This document shows positions 18,310 through 25,564 of a stretch of DNA of 64,000 nt, one piece after another. The notes beneath the pieces were generated by a model. That model did no database searches, had not been told where the DNA came from, and was given only the letters and a program-made list of their open reading frames with translations. Location of the stretch: assembly GCF_028682175.1 (NCBI RefSeq), contig NZ_JANHKS010000023.1, positions 1 to 64,000 on the forward strand. Direction: 5' to 3'. Position 1 is the stretch's first letter, and every line of letters starts with the position of its first letter. The DNA is from Pseudomonas putida. Its GTDB lineage: Bacteria; Pseudomonadota; Gammaproteobacteria; Pseudomonadales; Pseudomonadaceae. Made by a program: the position numbers and the translations under genes.

Positions 18310-18648
18310 TCACATTCCACGGTTGCCCGCCTCTTCGGCCTGTTTGACCGAGTCATGGCAGGGCTTGCAGAGGGTCTGCCAGTTCGACCTGTCCCAGAAC
18401 AGAGCCATGTCGCCACGGTGCTGAACGATGTGGTCGACGACCGTGCCTGAGGTCACGCGTCCCTGACGTTCGCAGTACACGCAGAGCGGGTGTGCGTTGA
18501 GCCAACCCTCGCGCGCCTTCTGCCACTTGTAGCCGTAGCCACGCTGGTGTGCCGTCGTCTTGATCGCGCGCCATGAGTTGGTGTTGACGACCGTTACGCG
18601 CTCACCCTGGGTCTTGACCCGGCTTCCCAGCGTCTTGAGCCTTGGCAT
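18310..18648 (-). CDS. HNH endonuclease
   Basis: 112-aa HNH nuclease. Zinc ligands are CVYCERQG and LCKPCHDS, and the active site is VVDHIVQHRGD with Asn in WDRSNWQTL. HNH proteins at this place (for example HK97 gp74) stimulate terminase and are needed for cos cleavage. ATG 18648 (MPRLKTLGSR) has AAGG 8 bases upstream. Confidence 0.92.
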   Translation of the reverse strand: MPRLKTLGSRVKTQGERVTVVNTNSWRAIKTTAHQRGYGYKWQKAREGWLNAHPLCVYCERQGRVTSGTVVDHIVQHRGDMALFWDRSNWQTLCKPCHDSVKQAEEAGNRGM

Positions 18649-18759
18649 CTGGTTCGACCTTACGTGATGGGGTGATGAGCGATCGGGCTCGGTCAGCTGC
18701 GATGGCGAACCACTTAGCTGCTCGTGCACGCCGCGCGGCGCATCCAGTGCACGCCATGG

Positions 18760-19029
18760 CTACTTGCTCTTGCTGCGCAGGATCTGGGCGTCGACCTGGT
18801 CGGCGCAGGTGTCGAGTAGGTTCACTGCCCGATCCTTCAATGCCCAAAGGTCGCCGTTCAGGGCGAGGTCTTCATCGCTCTCGCTGATGCGCTCGCACGG
18901 AACCAGCTCAGGGGGTTCGAGCCTTACCGCTGTTGTCTTTACCGGTTGCGGGCTTGCCGCGCAGGCCGTCAGGCAAAGGCTGATCAGCCCACTTGCGAAC
19001 AGCCGGGCTCTTACGCTTGAGGTCTTCAA
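18760..19029 (-). CDS. Rz1: Rz1-like outer-membrane spanin lipoprotein
   Basis: 89-aa lipoprotein whose frame starts (TTG) inside the Rz gene and ends beyond it. The signal ends in the lipobox LCLTAC and the mature N-terminus is Pro-rich (CAASPQPVKTTAVRLEPPEL). The out-of-frame overlap with Rz is the classical spanin architecture. It pairs with Rz to fuse the membranes at lysis. Confidence 0.82.
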   Translation of the reverse strand: MKTSSVRARLFASGLISLCLTACAASPQPVKTTAVRLEPPELVPCERISESDEDLALNGDLWALKDRAVNLLDTCADQVDAQILRSKSK

Positions 19030-19336
19030 AGTCTTTCCTCGCCTTCAGGGCTTTCTGTTCGCTGGCTTTGAGCCGGTTGCTCAGGTCGGCCTGATAGGCA
19101 GCGTTCCTGGCAGCCTCGGCGCGAAGCGTGGTGATGGTGGCCTGGCTCTCGACGTTGGCTGCGATAGCGTCCTGTTTGGCCTTGGCCTCGACTCCCACTG
19201 CTGCGGTCAGCGACACCACTCTGATCTGCTGCAGAGCAATCAGCAGCGACATGACAATGGTGATGACCACGGCGACGGCGATGATTCGCATCGTGGCTGC
19301 CGTCTTCGAAACGGCTCCAACGGGGTCGAGGCTCAT
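18908..19336 (-). CDS. Rz: Rz-like inner-membrane spanin
   Basis: 142-aa type II membrane protein (MSLDPVGAVSKTAATMRII). One N-terminal membrane segment (about residues 15-38) is followed by a long helical periplasmic part (AKAKQDAIAANVESQATITTL...). ATG 19336 overlaps the holin stop by 4 bases. Acts with Rz1 in the last step of lysis. Confidence 0.82.
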   Translation of the reverse strand: MSLDPVGAVSKTAATMRIIAVAVVITIVMSLLIALQQIRVVSLTAAVGVEAKAKQDAIAANVESQATITTLRAEAARNAAYQADLSNRLKASEQKALKARKDFEDLKRKSPAVRKWADQPLPDGLRGKPATGKDNSGKARTP

Positions 19337-19650
19337 GGCGTTTCCGCCTTGCGGCCCAGGAACTTGATGATCAGCTCCCGGATCGCCGTCACACCGATGA
19401 AGCCGATCGCGCCGCCAGCACCAACTGAAAGACTGGACGGCCAGGCCATCCACTCAATCACGCTGCTGGCCGACAGGCTGAGACCACCGCACATCAGCGC
19501 CTCAAGCACGACGCGCCCCTTGTTCGCCTCCTTGCCCTCGTACAACACACGAAGCATTGAAATGGTTGCGGCCATGATCGCTCCTTGCCAGAGCGGCGTC
19601 GTGATGATCAGCCAGACCTGCGCCCAGAAGTCAGGATTTTTCTCAGGCAT
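19333..19650 (-). CDS. holin
   Basis: 105-aa membrane protein with about three hydrophobic segments and a basic end (IRELIIKFLGRKAETP). The start MPEKNPDFWAQVW and the position in front of Rz fit the lambda S-like holin family. Holins form the lesion that releases or activates the endolysin. No endolysin gene is adjacent. Confidence 0.8.
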   Translation of the reverse strand: MPEKNPDFWAQVWLIITTPLWQGAIMAATISMLRVLYEGKEANKGRVVLEALMCGGLSLSASSVIEWMAWPSSLSVGAGGAIGFIGVTAIRELIIKFLGRKAETP

Positions 19651-19890
19651 TGGATGCATCCGACAGTCCACCCTTTCGGGATCGGAAAATGAAAAAGCCC
19701 CGGCAAATGCCGAGGCTCGAAATGGTTTGCGTGTCTTCCCACGCTGCCCGTCAAAGCCGCCTGTGCACACAAGAGGATTGAGGCTCCCTGACTGCCGGTG
19801 TTCTTTCCGTACGCGTGACGACCGGCGATACCGCGTCCAGACCACTCCCGAAGGAACCACTCTGTCTATGGCGTCCTAGAAAATAAATTA
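19651..19890. other. spacer upstream of the holin
   Basis: About 240 bp without a gene between the holin and the divergent hicAB promoter. It holds the terminator at 19692-19717. I found no convincing late promoter in it. Confidence 0.5.
19692..19717 (-). terminator. terminator before the lysis/head genes
   Basis: Minus-strand stem AGCCTCGGC/GCCGGGGCT (one G-T pair), loop ATTT, then five T. It lies 42 bases upstream of the holin start, where a Q-controlled tR'-like terminator could be. Confidence 0.65.
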
Positions 19891-19929
19891 ATCACATGTG
19901 CTTTACATGTATCACATGTGATGTATAAT
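19891..19929 (+). promoter_or_regulatory. hicAB promoter and operator
   Basis: A clear promoter TTTACA (19902-19907), 16-bp spacer, TATAAT (19924-19929). Two identical ATCACATGTG copies (19891-19900 and 19911-19920), each with the palindrome CACATGTG and spaced 20 bp, flank and overlap the -35, as expected for autoregulation by HicB. Confidence 0.75.
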
Positions 19930-19959
19930 GAACCCATCAACACGACACAAGGAGAGTTG

Positions 19960-20151
19960 ATGTCCTACAACGAGTTTCGCAAGTGGTTGTTAACCCAAGG
20001 GGTTGTAGTTCTGAAGAAAGGGAATGGCGGCAGCCACTTCAAGGTCAGATCCCCGAACGGTAACCAAACAATCCTCCCTAACCATGGAGCTAAGGAAATC
20101 AGCGAAGGGTTAAGAAGGGCAATCATCAAGCAACTGGGCCTCAAGGATTGA
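19960..20151 (+). CDS. hicA: HicA-like mRNA interferase toxin
   Basis: 63-aa HicA toxin. The double-stranded RNA-binding-like fold has the catalytic His in KKGNGGSHFKVRSPNG, followed by LPNHGAKEISEGLRRAIIKQLG. AAGGAGAG precedes ATG 19960; an in-frame upstream ATG at 19918 lacks this. Its GC is lower than neighbours and it is on the strand opposite the late genes, so it is probably an acquired moron. Confidence 0.88.
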   Translation: MSYNEFRKWLLTQGVVVLKKGNGGSHFKVRSPNGNQTILPNHGAKEISEGLRRAIIKQLGLKD

Positions 20152-20205
20152 GGCTCTACCCTTGGCGAAGCCGTAGAGATCAGCTCCAACAATTGAGGTA
20201 AACAC

Positions 20206-20631
20206 ATGTACAACTTTCGTGTTCGCGCTCACGAAGAAGCAGGAACCTTCTGGTCTGAATGCCTGGATATTCCAGAAGCACACAGCGCCGGCGACTCCCT
20301 TGAGGAGCTGCTGGCTAATGTCATTGATGGCATCACCCTGGCCCTGACGATCTACGTCGACCAAGGCCGGAAAATTCCACAAGCGACTCAACCGGAGAAT
20401 GACCAGGAACACGCTATTCCACTGCCAGTTCAGGCAGTGGCCAAGATCGCACTGTGGAACGAGATGTGTGACCGAGGTATGCGCGTAGCCGACCTGGCTC
20501 GCAAGCTTGGCATCTCTCACCCGGTCGCCACTCGGCTGGTTGATTTCGAGCACAACTCGAAGATCGAACAGGTTGAGTCAGCTCTGGCAAAGCTTGGGAA
20601 GCGTCTGACCGTCTCGGTCGAAGCCGCCTAA
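20206..20631 (+). CDS. hicB: HicB-like antitoxin with DNA-binding C-terminus
   Basis: 141-aa antitoxin. The N-terminal HicB partial RNase-H fold has the motif WSECLDIPEAHSAGDSLEEL. The C-terminal helix-turn-helix is MRVADLARKLGISHPVATRL (about residues 92-111). It lies 54 bp behind hicA in the same transcript and probably binds the ATCACATGTG repeats. Confidence 0.87.
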   Translation: MYNFRVRAHEEAGTFWSECLDIPEAHSAGDSLEELLANVIDGITLALTIYVDQGRKIPQATQPENDQEHAIPLPVQAVAKIALWNEMCDRGMRVADLARKLGISHPVATRLVDFEHNSKIEQVESALAKLGKRLTVSVEAA

Positions 20632-20647
20632 TTTTTTGCCTGGTTTT

Positions 20648-20672
20648 GTCCGGGGATCGATCGTCCCCGGAC
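20648..20672. repeat. hairpin between hicB and the convergent gene
   Basis: Perfect 9-bp inverted repeat GTCCGGGGA/TCCCCGGAC with a 7-base loop. No clear T run follows on either strand, so terminator function is uncertain. Confidence 0.45.
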
Positions 20673-20771
20673 CTTACCAATCTAGATCTAGCGGCAGTGC
20701 CATAACGAGAAAGGCCAGCTCTGGATGAGCTGACACTGAACTACATCTAGTGCATGTTTGGGCAACATCCC

Positions 20772-21239
20772 CTAAGACATGCTCAGCTCGCCAAGAACAA
20801 AGCCTTCAACTGCGGCAATCTTTCCTCTCCAGTAGGTTCCTGTGTCAGGAAACAGCTGGTTGCCACCATGGTGAACCCTGGCGTTTTGGAGGTGAAGATA
20901 TTGGGCTGGGGAACTAGGCGTATCGGCCTCATCCGGCGCCTCAAAAGCCAAAATTCTGGTTCGCAGGGCCTCCGCAGTCTCAGCATTCTGACTGGTGAAA
21001 GGCGCTGAAAAGTCGTCAGCTAATCGTTCGAAGTAGGCTTTGTGAGGTATGAGAGTTCCGGTGATGACGCTTCCTCCGATCGTAAGCGTGATCCCGATCC
21101 TCAAATTCGTGTCGTTCAAGAACCCGACGAGCCACTGCAGCAGCCAGTCGGTTTGTCTGCCGTCCCACTCGTACTTTAAGTTTTTCACATCGGCAAAATA
21201 TTCAGCGTCTGAGAGATTTTCTTCGACTTTGTCGCTCAT
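20772..21239 (-). CDS. hypothetical protein, possibly GvpU-like
   Basis: 155-aa protein (MSDKVEENLSDAEYFADVKN) with AAGGAG before the ATG. Residues 33-70 (WLVGFLNDTNLRIGITLTIG and the following SVITGTLIPHKAYFERL) resemble the GvpU accessory-protein domain, which also occurs outside gas-vesicle clusters. No gas-vesicle genes are present, so the name says nothing certain on function. It follows the terminator behind the Q-like gene and may be a moron. Confidence 0.6.
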   Translation of the reverse strand: MSDKVEENLSDAEYFADVKNLKYEWDGRQTDWLLQWLVGFLNDTNLRIGITLTIGGSVITGTLIPHKAYFERLADDFSAPFTSQNAETAEALRTRILAFEAPDEADTPSSPAQYLHLQNARVHHGGNQLFPDTGTYWRGKIAAVEGFVLGELSMS

Positions 21240-21292
21240 GGATGGCTCCTTGCCATTGAATGAGCATCAGGTATAACTCGAAATCTAGAAAC

Positions 21293-21321
21293 AAAAAAGC
21301 CCGACACATTGGCCGGGCTTT
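21293..21321 (-). terminator. terminator downstream of the Q-like gene
   Basis: Minus-strand AAAGCCCG/CGGGCTTT stem with a 10-base loop and following T run, 73 bp after the Q-like stop. Either the end of the early operon or a Q-responsive tR'-type site. Confidence 0.72.
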
Positions 21322-21393
21322 CGAATGGGTGTCGCGCTTGAAAAGCTGAACACCGTTGCATGAAAGCAGGGTTATTCCATATGGACAACTGTT

Positions 21394-21777
21394 TTATGCA
21401 GCTTCCCGAACAGTTTCCAGCACACAGTCAATCCAGGCCACGCCGGCCTTGATGAGCTCGCGCGCCTTCATCTCGCTGACTTGGTAATGGCGACCCACAC
21501 GAGCGGCTGGCCACTTGGCGCCGTAGTAGAGCCAGATCATGTCCCCCATTTGCTGCTCGCGCTTGCACAGCCGGGCGACCGCCGCGTCAACAGCGCAGGC
21601 GAGGTCGTCAGTAATTGTGTACCCCTTCGACTCCGAGGGCATTACATCACGCATGAGAGCCCACATCGGAGAGGCGTAGCTGGGCACTCCCATGCCATTC
21701 ATGCGCCAGAAGCCCCATTGCTCGAGCATATGTTCGGTGTCACCCAGCGGCCGGTGCAGCGGTTTACGTGTGTTCAT
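21394..21777 (-). CDS. antitermination protein Q-like
   Basis: 127-aa protein at the end of the early right operon (MNTRKPLHRPLGDTEHMLEQWGFW). It has the region MIWLYYGAKWPAARVGRHYQVSEMKARELIKAGVAWID (about residues 79-116), a helix-turn-helix-like segment typical of the Phage_antitermQ family. It should let RNA polymerase pass terminators and express the late operon, which contains several. Position last in the early operon supports the call. Confidence 0.78.
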   Translation of the reverse strand: MNTRKPLHRPLGDTEHMLEQWGFWRMNGMGVPSYASPMWALMRDVMPSESKGYTITDDLACAVDAAVARLCKREQQMGDMIWLYYGAKWPAARVGRHYQVSEMKARELIKAGVAWIDCVLETVREAA

Positions 21778-21779
21778 GG

Positions 21780-22094
21780 TCAGTCCCCTGTGTGATTCGT
21801 GCCGCCAGCGCCCCGGCGGTTGTTCTGTTCGTACTGCTCATGGGCGCCGCCGATTGGGTGGCGGGCCCGGTTCAACTCGGCGGCCATGTTGCGCAGCTTC
21901 ATGTTCAGTTGCGGCACTAGGTCTTCCAGTGGCAGCGCCTCACCAGTCGCCTGGCACACCCAGCCGGATGCGTGGCAAGCGGTGCAATCCAACTGGTGGA
22001 AAACGCCGCTGACGACGCCGCTACCGCGACAGGTGCCGCAAGCCATCAGCGGCTTCAACTCCTTCCGAAAGGCGGGGCCGTGACTCTTTTTCAT
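21780..22094 (-). CDS. small zinc-ribbon phage protein
   Basis: 104-aa protein with a DnaJ-type zinc pair: CGTCRGSG and CTACHASG (about residues 19-44). Downstream is a helical part and a Gly/Asn-rich tail. It overlaps the recombinase stop by 4 bases. It is probably a nucleic-acid-binding accessory of the nin-like region; exact role unknown. Confidence 0.72.
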   Translation of the reverse strand: MKKSHGPAFRKELKPLMACGTCRGSGVVSGVFHQLDCTACHASGWVCQATGEALPLEDLVPQLNMKLRNMAAELNRARHPIGGAHEQYEQNNRRGAGGTNHTGD

Positions 22095-23392
22095 GGTTTC
22101 AAAACCTCGCCATTCACAATGTTTGAATCTGCCTCGCAGCCCGCGCCGTACATGGCCTGCGCAGGGTTTTGCGAATCTTCATATTGGGTGTCTGTCAGGT
22201 TGTGAATCGCCTTGAAGCCGCGCTCATCTAACCAGTTGTGCCACTTCACCAGGGCGGCCAGACGCTGCTCGCGGGCCTGGGTATTGATGTAGGTGCTGGC
22301 GATCTTGCCCAGCGAGTGGTTCAGCAGCATCTCGCCGATATGGCCGTCGATGCCCAGGTCAGTCCATGCGGTGCGGGCCACCTTGCGCAGGTCATGGCTG
22401 GTCCACTCGCCCTGACCTATGCGGGTGAACACGGCGCTGGCCTGGCCCTCACTCAGTGCCCGGCCACGGCGCGACGGGAACAGGTAAATGCCATCGTAGC
22501 CCTGGGCGATCTGCGCGGCCCGGTAGCGGCTCAGCATGGCCTTTGTCTGGTCGGTCAGCGGCAGCCGATGCTCGGTGCGGGTCTTCGTGTTCTCGGCGGG
22601 GATGAACCACTCGGCGTCCGGAATCGAGATATCAGCCCAGCGCGCCTGCCGCGTCTCCCCTACCCTCGTGCCATGGCAGAGCATCATCAGCGCCAGCATT
22701 GCCTCGCCTGGGTGCTGCTCAAAGTGGTCGGCCAGCATCGGCACCACTTCACCCAGATGCACGCCGCGCAGCCGGGCGGCCTTGGGGACGATTCGGGCCT
22801 TGGTGAAATCGACGAACTTGATCCCCGCCATCGGATTCGCTTCGATCAGGCCCAGCTTCTGCGCCTGGCGGAACGCGACTACCAGCAGGCCGAACAGCTG
22901 CCGGACGTAGGACAGCGACAACACCTGCTGCGCCGGCCACATCAGTTCCTTGTCGAGCACGGCGGCGGTCAGGCTGCGGATTGGCACAGGCTCAAGACGA
23001 GGCTTGAGGTGGCACTTGATTGCCGATAGCGCGCCCGTCTTGCGCTTGGCCGACAGGGATCGATCCCGACTCATGCGGTCGCCGTACCAGTCCAACAGCT
23101 GGCCGCACGTGGACAGCCCGCCGACGGCGACTGCGGCGTCAGGATCATGCAGCAGGCGCTGGCGCAGTGCTGGCAGCTCGGCCACTACCGCAGCGGCGCC
23201 CAGCTCCGGCCAGCGAGCGATGTGATTCCACGCCTTGCCCTTCACCAGGTACCACGAGCCGCGCTGCCGGTCCTGGCCGAAGCGCAGGTACAGGCCGGGG
23301 TGCCGCGGGTCACGCAGGTCGTGCACGGCCAGATCGGCGGCCTGCCGGCGAATCTCGGCATCGGAGAGTTTCACAGCGCGGGTCTTGCTCAT
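22091..23392 (-). CDS. tyrosine recombinase inside the early operon
   Basis: 433-aa site-specific recombinase of the integrase family. The catalytic residues are visible: Arg in CHGTRVGETRQARW, His and Arg in SHDLRKVARTAW, His in LLNHSLGKIA and the nucleophile Tyr in STYINTQAREQR. ATG 23392 overlaps the VRR-NUC stop (ATGA). It is cotranscribed with replication genes and is not at a prophage end, unlike the integrase at 37-38 kb. It may act in a lytic-cycle step; target unknown. Confidence 0.85.
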   Translation of the reverse strand: MSKTRAVKLSDAEIRRQAADLAVHDLRDPRHPGLYLRFGQDRQRGSWYLVKGKAWNHIARWPELGAAAVVAELPALRQRLLHDPDAAVAVGGLSTCGQLLDWYGDRMSRDRSLSAKRKTGALSAIKCHLKPRLEPVPIRSLTAAVLDKELMWPAQQVLSLSYVRQLFGLLVVAFRQAQKLGLIEANPMAGIKFVDFTKARIVPKAARLRGVHLGEVVPMLADHFEQHPGEAMLALMMLCHGTRVGETRQARWADISIPDAEWFIPAENTKTRTEHRLPLTDQTKAMLSRYRAAQIAQGYDGIYLFPSRRGRALSEGQASAVFTRIGQGEWTSHDLRKVARTAWTDLGIDGHIGEMLLNHSLGKIASTYINTQAREQRLAALVKWHNWLDERGFKAIHNLTDTQYEDSQNPAQAMYGAGCEADSNIVNGEVLKP

Positions 23393-23820
23393 GCGGCCAC
23401 CACGGTTTTCGGAAGTCGGAGGTATGCCCGCAGGTGTTCCATGGCGTCGAAGTGCCCCCGGCACACAATGGCGAGATAACCCTGCTCGTTCAGCCGGCGG
23501 ATGCAGTCGTGCTGGCTGGTCGAGACGGCGGCATCGTTGGGGGGCGTGGCCTTGAACTCGATGTACAAGCCGAAATACCCGCCGCGGGCCATCGGCAGGA
23601 CCAGGTCCGGTATCCCTGCTTTTACGCCCTGCTCCTTCAGCCTGCCGGCCGTAGCCTTGTGGCGATGGCCGCCATTGGGAACGTGGTAGATCAGTTCTGC
23701 CACCTCAGGCAGGGCGAGCGCGATCTCCCGCATCAGCGCCGCCTGTTCCAGGCCTTCACGGTCGATGGGCTTGGCGCGGGCTGCCCTGGGCTTGAGAACT
23801 TGCAGATTGGCCTGCCTCAC
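23389..23820 (-). CDS. VRR-NUC domain nuclease
   Basis: 143-aa VRR-NUC (PD-(D/E)XK) nuclease. Key residues lie in HVPNGGHRHKATAGRL, AGIPDLVLPMARGGYFG and LYIEFKATPP (metal ligands Asp and Glu with Lys). It starts at GTG 23820, overlapping the preceding stop. Phage VRR-NUC proteins can act as structure-specific or Holliday-junction nucleases; here it sits beside a recombinase. Confidence 0.87.
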   Translation of the reverse strand: MRQANLQVLKPRAARAKPIDREGLEQAALMREIALALPEVAELIYHVPNGGHRHKATAGRLKEQGVKAGIPDLVLPMARGGYFGLYIEFKATPPNDAAVSTSQHDCIRRLNEQGYLAIVCRGHFDAMEHLRAYLRLPKTVVAA

Positions 23821-23930
23821 AGGGCACCCTCGAACTGGAATTCAACCGGCGCCACCTGTTGGGAATACGTGCACTCCAGCACGGTGACGGCGCGGCGGGC
23901 CAGCGCAACCAGCGCGATCATGGTTTTCAT
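23817..23930 (-). CDS. very small phage protein
   Basis: 37-aa ORF (MKTMIALVALARRAVTVLEC) with GGGAGA 7 bases before the ATG. It overlaps both neighbours by 4 bases, which supports translation. The N-terminal half is hydrophobic. Function unknown. Confidence 0.6.
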   Translation of the reverse strand: MKTMIALVALARRAVTVLECTYSQQVAPVEFQFEGAL

Positions 23931-24127
23931 GGGTAAGTCTCCCAGAGGTCAACGATTTCGTGGGTGGCCGGCCACTTCGCCCGGGCATAGCTGGATGCTA
24001 TTTCGCGGTCAGCAAACAGCGCCTGAGGCTGCTCAGGCTCGTCGGTGAGGTCGATCTTGTAGGCGCCGCTGTACACGGCGAACTGGTAATTGCTAGTCAC
24101 CGGCGGCGCGAGCATCGGGTTACGCAT
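23927..24127 (-). CDS. small hypothetical phage protein
   Basis: 66-aa ORF starting MRNPMLAPPVTSNYQFAVYS at 24127, overlapping the P gene by 8 bases and the next gene by 4. No recognised domain. Tight coupling in the operon supports it. Confidence 0.6.
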   Translation of the reverse strand: MRNPMLAPPVTSNYQFAVYSGAYKIDLTDEPEQPQALFADREIASSYARAKWPATHEIVDLWETYP

Positions 24128-24779
24128 GGCGACCGCCGGCACGCATGGCGCGAATCTGGGCCAGCGCACCATTGCCGATCTCTGGAGTTCGGCGTGCTTC
24201 GGGCTTGGCCGGGAGTGCCAGGGGCATTTTTTGGAGCGGAAGACCGGCGACCATGTGGCGCACGGTGATCACGTAGTTGCGCTCGAAAAGCTTGCGTGCA
24301 AGCGAGGTCTCAAGGCGATTGAGCGATTCGAAACCGCATTCTTTCGCCGTGTGCCAAACCGCATCGTGCGACCAGTTAGCCTGCCCTGCCATGGCTGGAT
24401 GAACATTTCTGCAGGCCTCTCGAAAGGCGACTTCAAGCGGAGGGATGCCCAGCATTTCAGGTGTGGGCTGGCACATTTCAACGAACTCGCCAGCGCTTGG
24501 GGCAAACGGCGTGGCGAGCTTCCGGCATTGCTCGATTCCGAAACGGACCTGCTCGATCCGCTGGATCTTCTCGGCCATGAACGCCTTGGTCCATGAAGCC
24601 TTGGCGGCCTTGAGCGATTCGTCATCGGGCCAAGCCTGCTTCCACGCTGGAAAGATCGCCATCAGTTCACGGAACAGAGCGTTGATGACTTGGACGGTAC
24701 CGGCGTCGGCCTTGAGGGGTACCACCTGCGCGGGCGCCACGTTTGGCAGTTGCTGCAGCATGCTCGAAACGGATTTCAT
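24120..24779 (-). CDS. P: replication protein P-like (helicase loader)
   Basis: 219-aa lambda P-like protein. The central part matches the family (VINALFRELMAIFPAWKQAW; later PSAGEFVEMCQPTPEMLGIP). Lambda P recruits host DnaB to the initiator O at the origin. ATG 24779 overlaps the O-gene stop; a GTG one codon earlier is also possible. Directly downstream of the O-like gene as in lambda. Confidence 0.85.
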   Translation of the reverse strand: MKSVSSMLQQLPNVAPAQVVPLKADAGTVQVINALFRELMAIFPAWKQAWPDDESLKAAKASWTKAFMAEKIQRIEQVRFGIEQCRKLATPFAPSAGEFVEMCQPTPEMLGIPPLEVAFREACRNVHPAMAGQANWSHDAVWHTAKECGFESLNRLETSLARKLFERNYVITVRHMVAGLPLQKMPLALPAKPEARRTPEIGNGALAQIRAMRAGGRHA

Positions 24780-25564
24780 CACAGACCTCCCAGGTCATCG
24801 CCCCAACTGGTGTCATCGAAATCAGGTGCCTTGCCCTGCCCCGCAGCCACTGCACGCTCGCGCTTCACCCACTGCACCAGCCGGTAGCACCAGCCAGCGG
24901 CGGTATCGACGGTGTTGGGCTTGGCCACATGAAAACCCTTGAACTTGCGAACCGCCGCATCTGGAACGCCCTCACCGACCAAGCCGGCAATCGCGATCTG
25001 GTCGGCCAGGGATTTGGCAGGTGGCACCCAGGCGGCGAACATGGCGAAGCGCTGATCAACTCGGCATTCGGCGGCTTGTCGCTCTTGCTCGGCAACCTCG
25101 TCAGCAAACTCGCGCTGCAGCTGCTCTTCGGTTCCTTGATGGTTCAGTGACGGATTGGGTGCAGCTGCTGCACCCCGTTCTGCGTTTTCCTGCACCCCGT
25201 TCTGCTTTGAGCTGCACCCCGTGCCGTTATCTGCACCCCGGTCCTTACGAGGTGCAGCATTTGCACCCCGCTTCATCTGAAGGTCATACACCACAGGGCG
25301 GCGGTCGCGACGGTCGATGTAGGCTGCGGCGATTGCCTGGTTACCTTCGGCGATGAAGCCGGCTTTCTCCAGCTCATCCAATTTCAGGCGTACGGTGCGC
25401 TCGGACAGGCCCGTGTCTTCCGACAATGTGTTCGCAGAAGGAAACGCCCCACGGCCGTCGCTACCGGCGTAGTTCGCCAGGCACAGCAGCACATGGCGAG
25501 CGGCCGGATTTTCGAGATCAGTCTTGCGGAGCGCCAGCGCCCAGGTCATTGCTTGAACGCTCAC
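24779..25564 (-). CDS. O: replication initiator, lambda O-like
   Basis: 261-aa initiator. The N-terminal winged helix (about residues 18-75: ARHVLLCLANYAGSDGRGAF and TGLSERTVRLKLDELEKAGF) is of the phage replication-initiator type. A low-complexity linker (about 95-135) is encoded by an iteron array, as in lambda where the origin lies in gene O. The C-terminal part (residues 165-245) should contact the P-like loader. GTG 25564 overlaps the antirepressor stop (GTGA). Confidence 0.87.
   Translation of the reverse strand: MSVQAMTWALALRKTDLENPAARHVLLCLANYAGSDGRGAFPSANTLSEDTGLSERTVRLKLDELEKAGFIAEGNQAIAAAYIDRRDRRPVVYDLQMKRGANAAPRKDRGADNGTGCSSKQNGVQENAERGAAAAPNPSLNHQGTEEQLQREFADEVAEQERQAAECRVDQRFAMFAAWVPPAKSLADQIAIAGLVGEGVPDAAVRKFKGFHVAKPNTVDTAAGWCYRLVQWVKRERAVAAGQGKAPDFDDTSWGDDLGGL
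25157..25270. repeat. iteron array, putative phage replication origin
   Basis: CTGCACCCCG occurs at 25168-25177, 25190-25199, 25212-25221 and 25231-25240, and TTGCACCCCG at 25261-25270. The first three are spaced exactly 22 bp. Inverted partial copies lie at 25157-25164 (GGGTGCAG) and 25251-25257. The repeats are read in different codon frames of the O-like gene, so the DNA rather than the protein is conserved. Confidence 0.8.

Noticed and set aside
22238-23029. 263-codon plus-strand frame opposite the second recombinase
   Set aside because: The minus-strand protein has all integrase catalytic residues; the plus frame has no recognisable features.
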